Origin: Sphingobacterium yanglingense
Lineage (GTDB): Bacteria; Bacteroidota; Bacteroidia; Sphingobacteriales; Sphingobacteriaceae
Reading direction: 5' to 3'
Assembly (NCBI RefSeq): GCF_004363245.1
Contig: NZ_SNYV01000011.1
Coordinates: 868,001 to 932,000, forward strand
Length of the DNA: 64,000 bases
The notes below the pieces were generated by a model. The model ran no database searches. It saw only the letters and a program-made list of their open reading frames with translations, and was not told where the DNA came from. The position numbers and the translations under genes were made by a program. Shown in pieces: positions 18,380 to 28,800 of the stretch; position 1 is the first letter of the stretch; every line of letters begins with the position of its first letter.

Positions 18380-19573
18380 TTAATTCATAATCACGATCCT
18401 CCTTTCTTGAATAATAAACCGATGTGTGGATATAGTCTCCAGCTGTCTTAATATCCCCGATAGTTGCTTGCCCTTAGATAGTACTCCAGTATACCGTTCT
18501 TGGAGCGTACTGCGATTGTCGATTCCTTCGATAGCGTACCACCGTCCTAATTCTGTCAATATCTCTTCTATAGTAAGATTGGAAAAACGATATACATCCG
18601 ATTGCCAAGACAGCACATCTTGAAGATTAGCAGTAACCACAGCTACCTCTCCTTTTTTGTTCACGGTCGCTTGTTGCCCCGGAACAATCTTACGCTGGCT
18701 ATTCTTGCTCCTAACGCGTACACTACCTGAAACGAGTGTGGTTTCTGAAAAATCAACTTCGGGGTATGCACGCATGTTAAACTGCGTGCCCAATACTTCA
18801 ATCTCCGTATCGTTTGATTTTACGACAAATGGCTTATTGGGGTTGTGACTGACGTCAAAAAAGGCTTCTCCATGTACCTCCACCATACGCTTGTCGTCGG
18901 CAAAGGTGGTCGGATATACCAAAGAAGATGCGCTACTGAGCCATACCGATGTTCCATCGGCAAGAATAATATTTGCTTTGTCACCTCTGTTGGTAAAAAA
19001 GGTATGCTTAGCTTGATGTGGTGAAGCTGTATCAAGGGGCTGCAAACGAACGCCACCGTCCGCTAAAAATTGATAACGGACACCATCACAATCGATAAAC
19101 GCCTTTTGTTGCTTGCTAATAGTAACGATTTCACCGTCGGTGAAGCTTAAGTGCCCCCCTGCATCTGCCAAGATATCAATATCATCGCCTTTGTCATCTA
19201 CGGAAACAACTTTGTCGTTGACTTGATCAGAAGAAACCAAATCCGTTTTCTGCCAAGGCTTAAATAACATCAGCGTAAAAATTAGAATACTAGCTGCTGC
19301 CCCATAATAAGCCCAACGCTTATAGGCAAATACTTTCCTTTCGGACTGCGTTATTTTATTTTGTATTTCCTTTAATACATTCGCTTCTCCACCGAAAGCA
19401 ACTGAATCATTATACCAATTGTCCTGTTTGTGGATCTCCGCTTCAAATAGGGTTTCTACTTCTTGAAAATCGGCTTGTACAATCCAATCAGAGAGCTCTT
19501 TGTACTCTTCTTTTGAAATTGTCTTATTAAGGTAATTCTCTACTAAATACGTTATTCGTTCGTTGGCTTGCAT
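18380..19573 (-). CDS. FecR-family anti-sigma factor
   Basis: 397 aa. A cytoplasmic N-terminal part (about 1-85) should bind the sigma factor. One membrane span follows (about 87-106, YYGAAASILIFTLMLF). The periplasmic FecR domain (about 190-285) contains ADGTSVWLSSASSLVYPT and GEAFFDVSHNPNKPFVVK. The C-terminal part (about 325-397) matches the DUF4974 type that contacts the transporter's STN domain. It sits between the ECF sigma gene (61 bases upstream) and susC (66 bases downstream), the usual order for trans-envelope Sus signalling. Confidence 0.93.
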   Translation of the reverse strand: MQANERITYLVENYLNKTISKEEYKELSDWIVQADFQEVETLFEAEIHKQDNWYNDSVAFGGEANVLKEIQNKITQSERKVFAYKRWAYYGAAASILIFTLMLFKPWQKTDLVSSDQVNDKVVSVDDKGDDIDILADAGGHLSFTDGEIVTISKQQKAFIDCDGVRYQFLADGGVRLQPLDTASPHQAKHTFFTNRGDKANIILADGTSVWLSSASSLVYPTTFADDKRMVEVHGEAFFDVSHNPNKPFVVKSNDTEIEVLGTQFNMRAYPEVDFSETTLVSGSVRVRSKNSQRKIVPGQQATVNKKGEVAVVTANLQDVLSWQSDVYRFSNLTIEEILTELGRWYAIEGIDNRSTLQERYTGVLSKGKQLSGILRQLETISTHRFIIQERRIVIMN

Positions 19574-19634
19574 ATTGGCGTTCTACTACTTTTGGTTATT
19601 ATATAGTGAGAACGCCAGTGGTCAACCAATAGGA

Positions 19635-20237
19635 CTATATCAAATCCAAAATAAATTCAAATCCTATAAAAATGATGATACCCAGAAACTCATTTTCCTG
19701 TAGATACAAGCGGAGGCTTTTCATTGCCGCGACCATATGGTTCTTGACGGTATTGGGAGATATGGACAATTTGGAAGCGATTTCATAGTGGGTCAATCCA
19801 TCAAATCGGCTTAAATTGAAGATTTGCTTTTGCGTCGGCGTCAGCTTATTTAAGGCTTTATCCAGATTCTCTTTAAGTTCGCGTAAGGCTATTTCTTCCT
19901 CTACAGGTTCACACTTTTCATTGACAAGACTCCAATGGTACTGCTTATGTACCTCGTAGCGCATGATAGACCGAAGTTTGGTCAATGCTTTTTGCTTTGT
20001 GATGATATATAGGAGCAACCAGATATCCTTGTTTTCGTCGATGTCTTCTCGTGTAGTCCAAAGGTGAATGAAGACCTCCTGTACCACATCTTCGCTCCAA
20101 GCCTGATCCTTCAAGATATAGAACGCCAAAGAAAAAACCTTCTTCGCATATTTAGAATATAAGACAGTTAATGAATCCTGATCCGACTCTTTAAGTTGAA
20201 GAATAATGGTCTTCTCATAAGATTTAAAACTGTTCAT
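19635..20237 (-). CDS. ECF RNA polymerase sigma factor (FecI-like)
   Basis: 200 aa. Sigma region 2 is visible as LYSKYAKKVFSLAFYILKDQ followed by EDVVQEVFIHLW. Region 4 helix-turn-helix is LTHYEIASKLSISPNTVKNH. The C-terminal 20 residues are strongly hydrophobic (FLGIIIFIGFEFILDLI), a tail also seen in the second Sus sigma of this window, and may contact the membrane or the anti-sigma. It is the first gene of the leftward Sus operon and is expected to direct transcription of the SusC/SusD genes when FecR is triggered. Divergent to the gene at 20442. Confidence 0.93.
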   Translation of the reverse strand: MNSFKSYEKTIILQLKESDQDSLTVLYSKYAKKVFSLAFYILKDQAWSEDVVQEVFIHLWTTREDIDENKDIWLLLYIITKQKALTKLRSIMRYEVHKQYHWSLVNEKCEPVEEEIALRELKENLDKALNKLTPTQKQIFNLSRFDGLTHYEIASKLSISPNTVKNHMVAAMKSLRLYLQENEFLGIIIFIGFEFILDLI

Positions 20238-20441
20238 CTCAAAATAGGTTATGTATTCAAATTTAGAAATATATGCTAATTAAATATAGTTTATTTCAAA
20301 TAAACAGCATCTCTGCCCTTCCTGTCAATACACAAAAGATCTATCCCTATCCTTGGAGTGAGGTCAACGGATCTATGAACTTTTTTGTAATTTAGATCCT
20401 TCTGTGACAGTATGATCGTTAAACATATACTATATTGAATC

Positions 20442-21269
20442 ATGAAGTTTATTTTGGATTTTTTTATTTTGATAACCGGTATATCTGCCGCTTCTGGCCT
20501 CTATTATCAAGACGATAAGCTTTTTATCGTATCGGACAACAGTAATTATCTATACGAGTACCAATTATCCTCCCAGAATCTACAAAAACACCTTCTTGTC
20601 GATATGGAGGATCAGAACGAACAGGTTCAGAAAAAGATCAAACTCGATTTGGAGGCTATGACTTTTTATGAAGACAGTTTTTGGCTCTTTCCTTCTGGTT
20701 CGGCAAGCAATAGAACACAATCATTCCGTTTCTTTTCTCAAGACAGCACTCCCCCGACGAGATCGGACCTATCGGAATTCTATACAAACCTACAAGAGCA
20801 GCTTTCCATTTCGCCAGCAGACTTTAATATAGAAGGCAGTTTATACTATCAGGATACACTATTATTGTTCAATAGAGGAAATGGCCCGAATGCAATAAAT
20901 GGGATTATTAAAATCGATCTGTCTCTGGGCGCAGAACCCACATTCCATCCCGTTACCCTACCTCGTCTTAATGGACAGATCAGTGGTTTCACGGATGCAG
21001 TTCTGGTCGATGATAAGATTTATTTCTTGGCTGCAGCCGAAAAGGGAGCCTCAAGCTACCATGATGGAGCGATAGGTGGATCACAACTGGGAGTCATCGA
21101 TATTGCAACATTGAAGATAGATCAGATCACAACGATCTCGGATAACCAGAAGTTTGAAGGAATTACGCTCTATCGATCAACGGAAAAAGAATTGACCTTT
21201 TTATTGTGCGAGGATCCTGACAACAATGAAAATAAGAGTACAATCTACCAACTGCGTCTCTCCAGGTAA
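20442..21269 (+). CDS. secreted beta-propeller-like protein, unknown
   Basis: 275 aa with a short hydrophobic N-terminus (MKFILDFFILITGISAASG) that may be a signal peptide. The body is a repeated beta pattern: LYYQDDKLFIVSDNSNYLYEY, SLYYQDTLLLFNRGNG, AVLVDDKIYFLAAAEKG, KFEGITLYRSTEKELTFLLC. Each is a blade-like 'x-D-x-L-x-x-x-x-D' unit as in six- or seven-bladed propellers that read out phytase-like or lactonase folds. No metal or catalytic set can be assigned. It stands alone between two leftward operons, divergent from the first Sus sigma gene. Confidence 0.55.
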   Translation: MKFILDFFILITGISAASGLYYQDDKLFIVSDNSNYLYEYQLSSQNLQKHLLVDMEDQNEQVQKKIKLDLEAMTFYEDSFWLFPSGSASNRTQSFRFFSQDSTPPTRSDLSEFYTNLQEQLSISPADFNIEGSLYYQDTLLLFNRGNGPNAINGIIKIDLSLGAEPTFHPVTLPRLNGQISGFTDAVLVDDKIYFLAAAEKGASSYHDGAIGGSQLGVIDIATLKIDQITTISDNQKFEGITLYRSTEKELTFLLCEDPDNNENKSTIYQLRLSR

Positions 21270-21394
21270 GCTGTTAAAACATCCAAGCCTACGTCTCTTT
21301 TTAAGAGGTGCATCTCAGCAAGCCACAACAATAAGACTTGGTGGCACAGCGGAATACGAAGAATATTTTGTAATGAAACAGACCTGTAATAAAA

Positions 21395-21426
21395 GACAAC
21401 GCCTATCCAAATGGATAGGCGTTGTC
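21395..21426 (-). terminator. intrinsic terminator of the second Sus operon
   Basis: A perfect 14-bp stem (21395-21408 with 21413-21426, loop AAAT). On the leftward strand the stem is followed by TTTTATTAC, a proper U-tract, so it ends transcripts from the M14 peptidase gene whose stop is 58 bases away. Rightward there is no U-tract, though the hairpin may still slow transcription from 20442-21269. Confidence 0.85.
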
Positions 21427-21483
21427 TCCTGTACTGAGGTCATGAGCTTCCCCCCGTACGTACCGTTAACCAATAGCAAGCTA

Positions 21484-24183
21484 TTAATTGTACAATTGGT
21501 TAAACAATAGCTTAAACGTGCCATGACTCTGTGCACGGTTAGTAATCTCAGGACCGAATGCGAATAGTTTTCCTTTGCCCAACAGCGCGACTAATCCTAT
21601 AGATCCGCCTTTCAAATACTGTTGGCCATGTGCCCAACCACTTAATAGCGGCTTCTCCGTTTGGAAACTTCCTATTGCGTATAAGTCTTTCTTATTCTCC
21701 AGTTTAAATACCGGGCTATTGTTAAAAACGATACTGATACTAGGATCCAAACCATAATTCTCAGCTAAAGAAACATCCAGATTCGCTTGGAGTATACTGG
21801 TCGGGATATAGTAATCTGCACTTGACAATGCGCTCTCCTTACCGTCTTTTCCTTCGATAACCAATGGATCAGTAACCGGTAGATTAAAATGATAGACCAA
21901 CTCCGACGAAGATCCTACAGTAAGAATCTTTCCTCCTTTTTCTACATAGTTTTTTAGAACCGGTATAGACTTTTCTTGAGAGACCTGTCCCAATAGATAT
22001 TTGTACTCTTCGGGAACAAGGTTTGTATCTGGCTGTCTGAATTTGGTTACTTTATCATTTCTTTCCGGAATCCCCTGACCAATAAATAGCAGAATATCGT
22101 ATTTATCAATGGTTCCGTTATCAATATCCTGCGGATAAAAACAAGTGTATTCAAAGCCATATTGCTCCAATATCCAGCGTGCCCAACCTGAAGGCATAGA
22201 ACCGCCATAGTGATCGAACAAACCTATTTTCAAGGGTTTAAGTGCTATTAAGTTTGTCGGCTTTTTCGACGCAGCCTGTACACGCAGTCCAGAGTTGTTT
22301 ATTGCCTTCTGCAATCTATCCTTCATGGCGGCGTCTACATAAAAATCTTTGGATCCTGCATCGCGGTACACCTTACCGCCATTACCAAGCAGTTGGTTTA
22401 CGATCAAAAAGGCATCATTTGCTTTTGCATTAATGAGGTATCCACCCTTACTATTGGGAAGGACAGTATTCTCTGCAACGATCATCTCTCCGTAAGGCAG
22501 CTTCTGGAATGGTCCTTCTACATCCTCATAGAAGCGATCATAATCTACCCCCATCTGCATCGCCAGCGTCCAGCCTGCAGCATCATATGGACGGACAGGA
22601 GGTCCTCCTTCGTACTGTGTGTCGTGCGGATGGTCCTGTGCTTCAAACATATCTATAACCTGTGGTCTGAAAGCCTGATTTGCTTTTACAATCAGGGAGT
22701 TTTTAGGATAGCGTTTTCCATTATGCTGAAAATCCGCTGTCGCTTGATATGCATATACTCCAGACTTTATCAATGCATTGACAAACTTGATCGCTGTGCC
22801 AAAGTCGGCCTGATCTGCAGACAGTATGTACACCCGGGGATCTCTATTTTCTGGGCGACGTAGTACGCTCTCAAAGTAAACACTAGGAATCGATGCGAAT
22901 CGGGATTTACTGCCACTTTCCTCCGTTCCTTTCTTCGCTTTAGCATCGGTCTGATAGGCTTCTTTCATTGCTTCGATATATTTTGGCGAAGCGGTCCAAT
23001 AATCCGTATTCCCCCTCTCGATGGAGTTCCGTCCCATTTTGTAAAAGTTGTACAAGAGCTTATCCCCATTGCGAGCGGCGTAGTCCAGTATCCCCATATT
23101 CATCGAGACCGAATAATCTATAGACTGTCTAAAATGCCACTTTTGAGGTGTAATGGGATTAGGTAGTCCATTTCTCGGAATCAAGCGTTCGGGAACCAAT
23201 TTGATTTCAGATGGTGTAGGGTTACCCGTGGTTTCAGTCAGTATTCCTATCATGTTATGAAAATACGGAGCTGTCCGTAGGCCACCATTCCACCAGGTAG
23301 AAAAAGTAGACTGATCCATCCGTGCATAGCCAGACTTATTCTCTTCATTCAGCCGATTGATCATCGCAAAGCCAACGCCATCTATCCCCGTAACTAGAAG
23401 AGGATCGTAGGCATAATTGAAAGGATCCCGGTACGGAGGTCCTGCCACTACGGTCCCAGCCGGTGATGTCTGGTGGTGATTGTAAACAATCTGTGGTAAC
23501 CAGTCGATGTACATGACCTTTGCCAGATTGCTGGCTTCTTTCATATTGAACATATAAAAGTCTCGGTTATTGTCATGCCCTACATATTTCTGATAAAGCC
23601 TTGGGATGGACATATTTCTTTTGTCGGTATCCGGATACTGCATGTACCAATCGGCCAATAGATCCTGCCCATCGGGGTTAACATGCCACATTAGAACAAC
23701 CACCTTATCCAGGTAGTTCTGTATTTCCGGACTTTGACTAGATGCCAACAGGTAGAATGTCTCTATCAGCTGATGTGACCCCACCATTTCATTGGAATGC
23801 ATACCACCATCTATCCAAACGATGGGCTTGCCTTCGCCAGCAAGTTTTCTTGCCTCCTGGTCCGTAAGCCCTTCTGCTCTGCCCAAAGACTGTGATATCT
23901 TGCGGTATTTCTCTACCTGAGCCAGATTGTCCGGAGAAGAGATAACCAGAAGATACTGTTTACGTCCTTCTTCAGTGACACCAGCTTCCTGTATCAATAC
24001 TCTATTAGACTCTTTGGCTACTTTTAGAAAATAGCTTTCCATCTGCTTATAATTGGCCAGTTGATAGTCATCACCGATGGAAAAACCAAAATGGGATTTG
24101 GGAGTACTAATGTTTTGTGCATGTATATCCGAATTCCAAAAGGATAATGCGAGAGCAGCTAATATTATATTCTTAATCTTCAT
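21484..24183 (-). CDS. secreted M14-family zinc carboxypeptidase
   Basis: 899 aa with a signal peptide (about 1-22, ending DIHAQ). The M14 zinc set is present: H129-x-x-E132 in GGMHSNEMVG and the third ligand in YNHHQTS (H236 or H237). The substrate-binding GHDNNRD (202-208) and the catalytic Glu region GILTETTG (E317) are also visible. The remaining 500 residues form further domains, including a Rossmann-like segment (KPLKIGLFDHYGGSMPSGWA); this long layout is common in Bacteroidota. It trims C-terminal residues from peptides outside the cytoplasm. It is the last gene of a leftward Sus operon and gives the best clue to that operon's substrate: peptides or glycopeptides. Confidence 0.88.
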   Translation of the reverse strand: MKIKNIILAALALSFWNSDIHAQNISTPKSHFGFSIGDDYQLANYKQMESYFLKVAKESNRVLIQEAGVTEEGRKQYLLVISSPDNLAQVEKYRKISQSLGRAEGLTDQEARKLAGEGKPIVWIDGGMHSNEMVGSHQLIETFYLLASSQSPEIQNYLDKVVVLMWHVNPDGQDLLADWYMQYPDTDKRNMSIPRLYQKYVGHDNNRDFYMFNMKEASNLAKVMYIDWLPQIVYNHHQTSPAGTVVAGPPYRDPFNYAYDPLLVTGIDGVGFAMINRLNEENKSGYARMDQSTFSTWWNGGLRTAPYFHNMIGILTETTGNPTPSEIKLVPERLIPRNGLPNPITPQKWHFRQSIDYSVSMNMGILDYAARNGDKLLYNFYKMGRNSIERGNTDYWTASPKYIEAMKEAYQTDAKAKKGTEESGSKSRFASIPSVYFESVLRRPENRDPRVYILSADQADFGTAIKFVNALIKSGVYAYQATADFQHNGKRYPKNSLIVKANQAFRPQVIDMFEAQDHPHDTQYEGGPPVRPYDAAGWTLAMQMGVDYDRFYEDVEGPFQKLPYGEMIVAENTVLPNSKGGYLINAKANDAFLIVNQLLGNGGKVYRDAGSKDFYVDAAMKDRLQKAINNSGLRVQAASKKPTNLIALKPLKIGLFDHYGGSMPSGWARWILEQYGFEYTCFYPQDIDNGTIDKYDILLFIGQGIPERNDKVTKFRQPDTNLVPEEYKYLLGQVSQEKSIPVLKNYVEKGGKILTVGSSSELVYHFNLPVTDPLVIEGKDGKESALSSADYYIPTSILQANLDVSLAENYGLDPSISIVFNNSPVFKLENKKDLYAIGSFQTEKPLLSGWAHGQQYLKGGSIGLVALLGKGKLFAFGPEITNRAQSHGTFKLLFNQLYN

Positions 24184-24204
24184 CTTGTATATATTTTTTG
24201 TTCG

Positions 24205-24282
24205 TTACCTGACCGATATTTCTTTTGGCCTATCGATCAGGTAAAAACAGTTTACATTATAGGCTTCTTCTGCGGCCTATAA
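24205..24282 (-). other. two intercistronic hairpins between susD and the M14 gene
   Basis: The 93-base gap holds two inverted repeats. One spans the susD stop codon (arms 24257-24264 and 24275-24282, 8 bp perfect). The other has arms 24205-24218 and 24231-24244 (13 of 14 paired). Neither is followed by a U-tract leftward, so they look like RNA-stability or processing elements rather than full terminators. Confidence 0.5.
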
Positions 24283-25884
24283 CGGATTTTGTATACATAG
24301 CGGGTTCAATTCCACCTCTTTTTCCGGTAATACCCATTGCCATTCTTTACTATCTGCCGGTCTGTAACGGTTCGGTTCACCGATTACCGTACCATTGCCA
24401 TACATATTAAAGTTGGATGCCAGTGGGTCTACATTGGTAGGCATCGTAGTCATACTATTCGACCAATTGCCCTGATTGTAACCTGCACGTGGTTTAGGAC
24501 CTCTGTCCAGTGCCATGTTTAATCTTTTCAGATCCAAAAAGCGGAATCCTTCTCCCCATAGTTCGACCCGGCGCTGGAACATCACCTCATCAATCAGGTT
24601 ATCGCCTGTATTGGTCGTCTTCTGATATTGCGGGTCACGATGACGGGCTAAGGTGAAGAGTGATTCAGCGGCCTGTGCATCATGTCCACCAGCTCGTGCA
24701 TACCCTTCAGCTGCAATCAACATCATCTCAGGCAGACGCATAAATGGAATATCCCTTTCGCCAATTGTCTGTGGATCCGATACGAGGAATTTATTAGCCA
24801 TATAATTGGCATATTTTGAGTTTGTGGAAGGCGGAACCAAAGGACGTGGAGTGACAGATTTGTCAATTGCCTTCGGAAACCAGATGGATTTACGTACATC
24901 TGTAGCACTGATCCGATTATACAATAGGTTATAAATAGCCCTTGGAGTATTCTGGTTATAGCTGATATTCTCATTGGACATATATCCATGAAAATGGGTC
25001 AAGCTTTTGCCCTGCGACAATAAAGGTTTAGATCCCCATAACCACTCGCTATTCGACTGATCAGCAAATCTATTATCCAAAGTCTTGTACGTATCAGCCT
25101 GAAGCTGAGCCCCTGATTTCTTTACAACCTGATCCGCCATTTCTGCGGCTTCTAACCAGTGGCCCTGTGCAAGCAACACGCGAGCTTTTAGACCACGTGC
25201 CACATGTACATTGATATGTGCTTTACTCGATCTCTTGACATCTGTAGCATAAAGTAAATTGATAGACTCATCTACATCGCTATTGACCTGCGCATACACT
25301 TCTTCTACACTTGCTCTTTTCCGGGGTTCGCTAGAATTATCGTTTCGAAGTACAATTCCCATCTGCGTATTTTCACGACCAGATACATAGCGTTCTCCAT
25401 ACATCTGTACCATTGTAAAATGCGCAAAGGCCCTATAGAACATAGCCTGTCCTTTGATGTTATTTTTCTCGCTCTGAGGACCATCGATATTGTCAATACG
25501 ATCAATAATCATATTCGCATTGGAAACAAAATACTGCATTAGGCGGTAAAAATGTTCGACACTACCTACCGTAGGTTTACGATGGGTAGCCCACTGTGCC
25601 TGCGTCTGGAACTGCGCATTGGAATAGGTGTATACCAGATCCTCGCCCATCACGTCATACCATATCATCAACATATCGTACCCCCCATAAAAGGCTGAAG
25701 TCGACAAATCCGGTGTCCACATCAACTTGTGCAATCCATTGACAGCCATCATTGCTGTCTTCGTGTTGGTGAAGATCGCTTCTTCATCCACTGTTTCGGT
25801 TGATTTGGTTTCAAGAAAATCCTTTTGACATCCCCAAAACACTGTCGCTATTAAAGCTATTATTGGTAAGAATTTGCTGTTCAT
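24277..25884 (-). CDS. SusD/RagB-family substrate-binding lipoprotein
   Basis: 535 aa. The lipobox ATVFWGC near the N-terminus indicates an outer-membrane lipoprotein. The family marks are KDFLETKSTE, the segment KGQAMFYRAFAHFTMVQMYG, and the late FQRRVELWGEGFRFLDLKRL. Normal length. It pairs with the SusC encoded 12 bases upstream. Because the next gene is an M14 carboxypeptidase, the bound ligand is probably a peptide or protein fragment rather than a glycan; this is inference from context. Confidence 0.95.
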   Translation of the reverse strand: MNSKFLPIIALIATVFWGCQKDFLETKSTETVDEEAIFTNTKTAMMAVNGLHKLMWTPDLSTSAFYGGYDMLMIWYDVMGEDLVYTYSNAQFQTQAQWATHRKPTVGSVEHFYRLMQYFVSNANMIIDRIDNIDGPQSEKNNIKGQAMFYRAFAHFTMVQMYGERYVSGRENTQMGIVLRNDNSSEPRKRASVEEVYAQVNSDVDESINLLYATDVKRSSKAHINVHVARGLKARVLLAQGHWLEAAEMADQVVKKSGAQLQADTYKTLDNRFADQSNSEWLWGSKPLLSQGKSLTHFHGYMSNENISYNQNTPRAIYNLLYNRISATDVRKSIWFPKAIDKSVTPRPLVPPSTNSKYANYMANKFLVSDPQTIGERDIPFMRLPEMMLIAAEGYARAGGHDAQAAESLFTLARHRDPQYQKTTNTGDNLIDEVMFQRRVELWGEGFRFLDLKRLNMALDRGPKPRAGYNQGNWSNSMTTMPTNVDPLASNFNMYGNGTVIGEPNRYRPADSKEWQWVLPEKEVELNPLCIQNPL

Positions 25885-25896
25885 TTACTTTACAAT

Positions 25897-28800
25897 TTAA
25901 AAAGTTAAATTCAGTCCAAGCGTAAATACCCTAGATGGTAGATATACATCGACATTGCTATTGTATCCTGAAAAAATGGCCTTGCGCGGGTACATCCCCT
26001 GACGCTTGGTAAGCAAGAACGCATTATCTGCAGAGAAATAAACGCGCAATCCACCTACATTATAAGGTTTCAATAAATCTTTAGGAAACTCATAAGAAGC
26101 GGTAACATTTGCCAATTCCAACATATCCGAACTGATCAACCAACGTGTAGAAGAACCCGCATTCAGATCTACGTCCTGCGCATCATCTAGCCTTGGTACA
26201 TTGGTAATGTCGCCCGGTTTCTGCCAACGGTCTAAAACATCAACGTGTCTTGTTGAGCCCGTTAATGCTGAGCCTGATGGCCCGGTCATTAGGTTGTTAT
26301 AGCCTGTGTCATACATCTTACCACCCAACTGATAGTTGAACAACAAATTCAATGCAACTCCCTTCCAAGAAAATCCGGTATTGAAACCACCGGAAACAGT
26401 AGGCATCGATACACCCGACCAATCATACATGGCTTCTGCTACTTTGGTCGTATAGTATTTGCCATCAACATCTACGATAGAGGTCGATCGTTTGGCGGGA
26501 TCAGCCTCTTCGAGAAAGGCGTTGAGCACTTCCGCAGTAGGTGTATATATACTATTGCCCGTTGCAGGATCTACACCGGCCCACTGACGTAAGTAAAACT
26601 CGTAGCGGGAATGTCCTTTTTCAATACGGTGCACACCCGAATTGTAAGGATCGATAGGGAGCTCTGTAATCTTGTTTTTTAAGTAAGTTGCATTAAACCC
26701 TAAATCCCATACAAAGCCATTGCGCTTTATCAACTGGCCGTTAAGGGACAATTCTATGCCACGATTGTATAAACTACCGGCATTTTGATAAGCGTAGGTC
26801 AATCCCGCGTCTGGTGCCTGTGGTACCTTGAATAGGAGATTGCTCGACTGTCTATTGAAATACTCGATGGTACCGGTCAAGCGGTTTTGAAACATACCAA
26901 ACTCCAAACCAACGTCGCTGGAATGCGAAACCTCCCATTGTAGCGAGCGGCTATTCAGCTCACGCCCTCGTACATAACCTGGTTCCAGTCCATTGTCAGC
27001 AGGCTCATAAGATGCTTGCCAAGCGTAATAGGTACCGATATCGTCATTACCTACACCTCCATAAGAAGCACGTAGCTTCAATAGATCAAAAAGACCTAAG
27101 TCTTTTATAAAAGTCTCCTGATCTAAGCGCCATCCTGCTCCGACGGAAAAGAAAGTACCCCAGCGGTAGTCTTTATAGAACCTTGACGTACCATCTCGAC
27201 GAATGGAGCCGGAAAGGAAATACTTATTAGCGTAATCGTAGTTAACACGGGACAAATAGCCTTCGGTACGGTATTTATCCGTTCTTGAATTTTGATCACC
27301 CGGTACAGAATAATTAGGAAATTCGTAGTTACCATTGTCAAAACGCTGATCTGACATCTTGCCCGAGAGGTAATTGTACTCGTAATCATAGCTTTCATGT
27401 CCGATCAAGACATCTAGGTGATGCTGATCAAACTGCTTCGTATAGGATAATAGCTGATTGAATGTCCATGTCGTGGTAAACGAGTTCGATTTGCTGATAT
27501 TCCCGTTGTTTTGCTTTTCCGGATAAACAATAGAAGCGGAAGAGTTCAAGCGGGCATCAGCGCTCACGGCACCATTTGTCGTGAACTTAAGTCCGTCCAT
27601 GATATCGATTTCTGCGTATAGTTTAGCATTCAACAGATTTCGTTTGTAACCGTCGTGGACATTCTGCAATTCCAATACAGGGTTAGAGCCACCGACGTAA
27701 TCCCTGCTCGGAGCAGACAGATCATCTGAAATCTGATATCCTGTACCAAAATCATATATCCGATTGCCTCTGCTATCCAGTACATAATCTTTCGTTATCG
27801 GATTATGGATATGAATAGGATAAATTGGTCCTATATAACGTACATAGCGAAAGGGATTACTATTGTTTCCAGAGCTCTCATTCTGTAAGCCATCCATTTT
27901 GTTGAGCACCCCATTGATCATCCCGCCTACCTTTAAAAACGACGTTATTTTAGAATTGATATTTCCATTGATCGTATAGCGATCGAATTTAGATCCGATG
28001 ATGTATCCCTTCTCTGACAGGTAACCTGTAGAAAGGTAGTAATCAGACTTGCCTGTGCCACCGCTTATATTGAGTCCTGCATCTGTACGTGTACCTAGAC
28101 GCTGTATCGCTTTGAGCCAATCGGTATCATCTCCCCACATAAAGCTCGCATTGGGATTCAATTTTCCGGAAGCATCGACTACCTGGTCATCAGGTACATT
28201 AAATGGATTGTACTTCAGGTTATTGCTGATTAAGTTTTCGGCTGCAGACTTATTGGCGTCCTCGAGCGTCATACCGTTCTTTAATAGCATATTGCGGGTA
28301 CTTTCCCAATTGACCAAGAGGTAGTCTGCTACACCCACTTTTTTGTAGTCACTGCTCTGTGGCGCGGTAAATCCTTGATTCAGCTTAAAGCCAACACTCT
28401 GCTTGTCTTTTTTTCCTCCTTTGGTTTGAATAAGGATAACCCCATTGGCCCCTCTGGCTCCATATAAAGCGGCAGAAGATGCGTCCTTTAATACGGTCAG
28501 ACTTTCGATATCTGACGGGTTGATTGTATTGAGCGGGTTGTCATAAGGCATACCGTTCAATACGATCAGCGGCGTAGAATTCACGCTGGAAGAAATAGTA
28601 CCTATCCCCCGGATATGTATAGTTGGGTCCGAACCAGGCTGTCCACTAGCGGTAGAAACCTGTACCCCCGAAACTTCGCCCAGAAGAGAATTCGTCACGG
28701 AAGTCAATGGTCTATCTTTAAATTTATCTCCATTCAACTGTGTAGCCGAACCGGTAAAAGCACTCTTCTTTGAGGTACCGTAAGCAACAACAACCACCTC

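Noticed and set aside
21226..21510. 94-aa rightward frame after the propeller-like gene
   Set aside because: It overlaps the end of a better gene, runs through a perfect terminator hairpin and has no motif or promoter.
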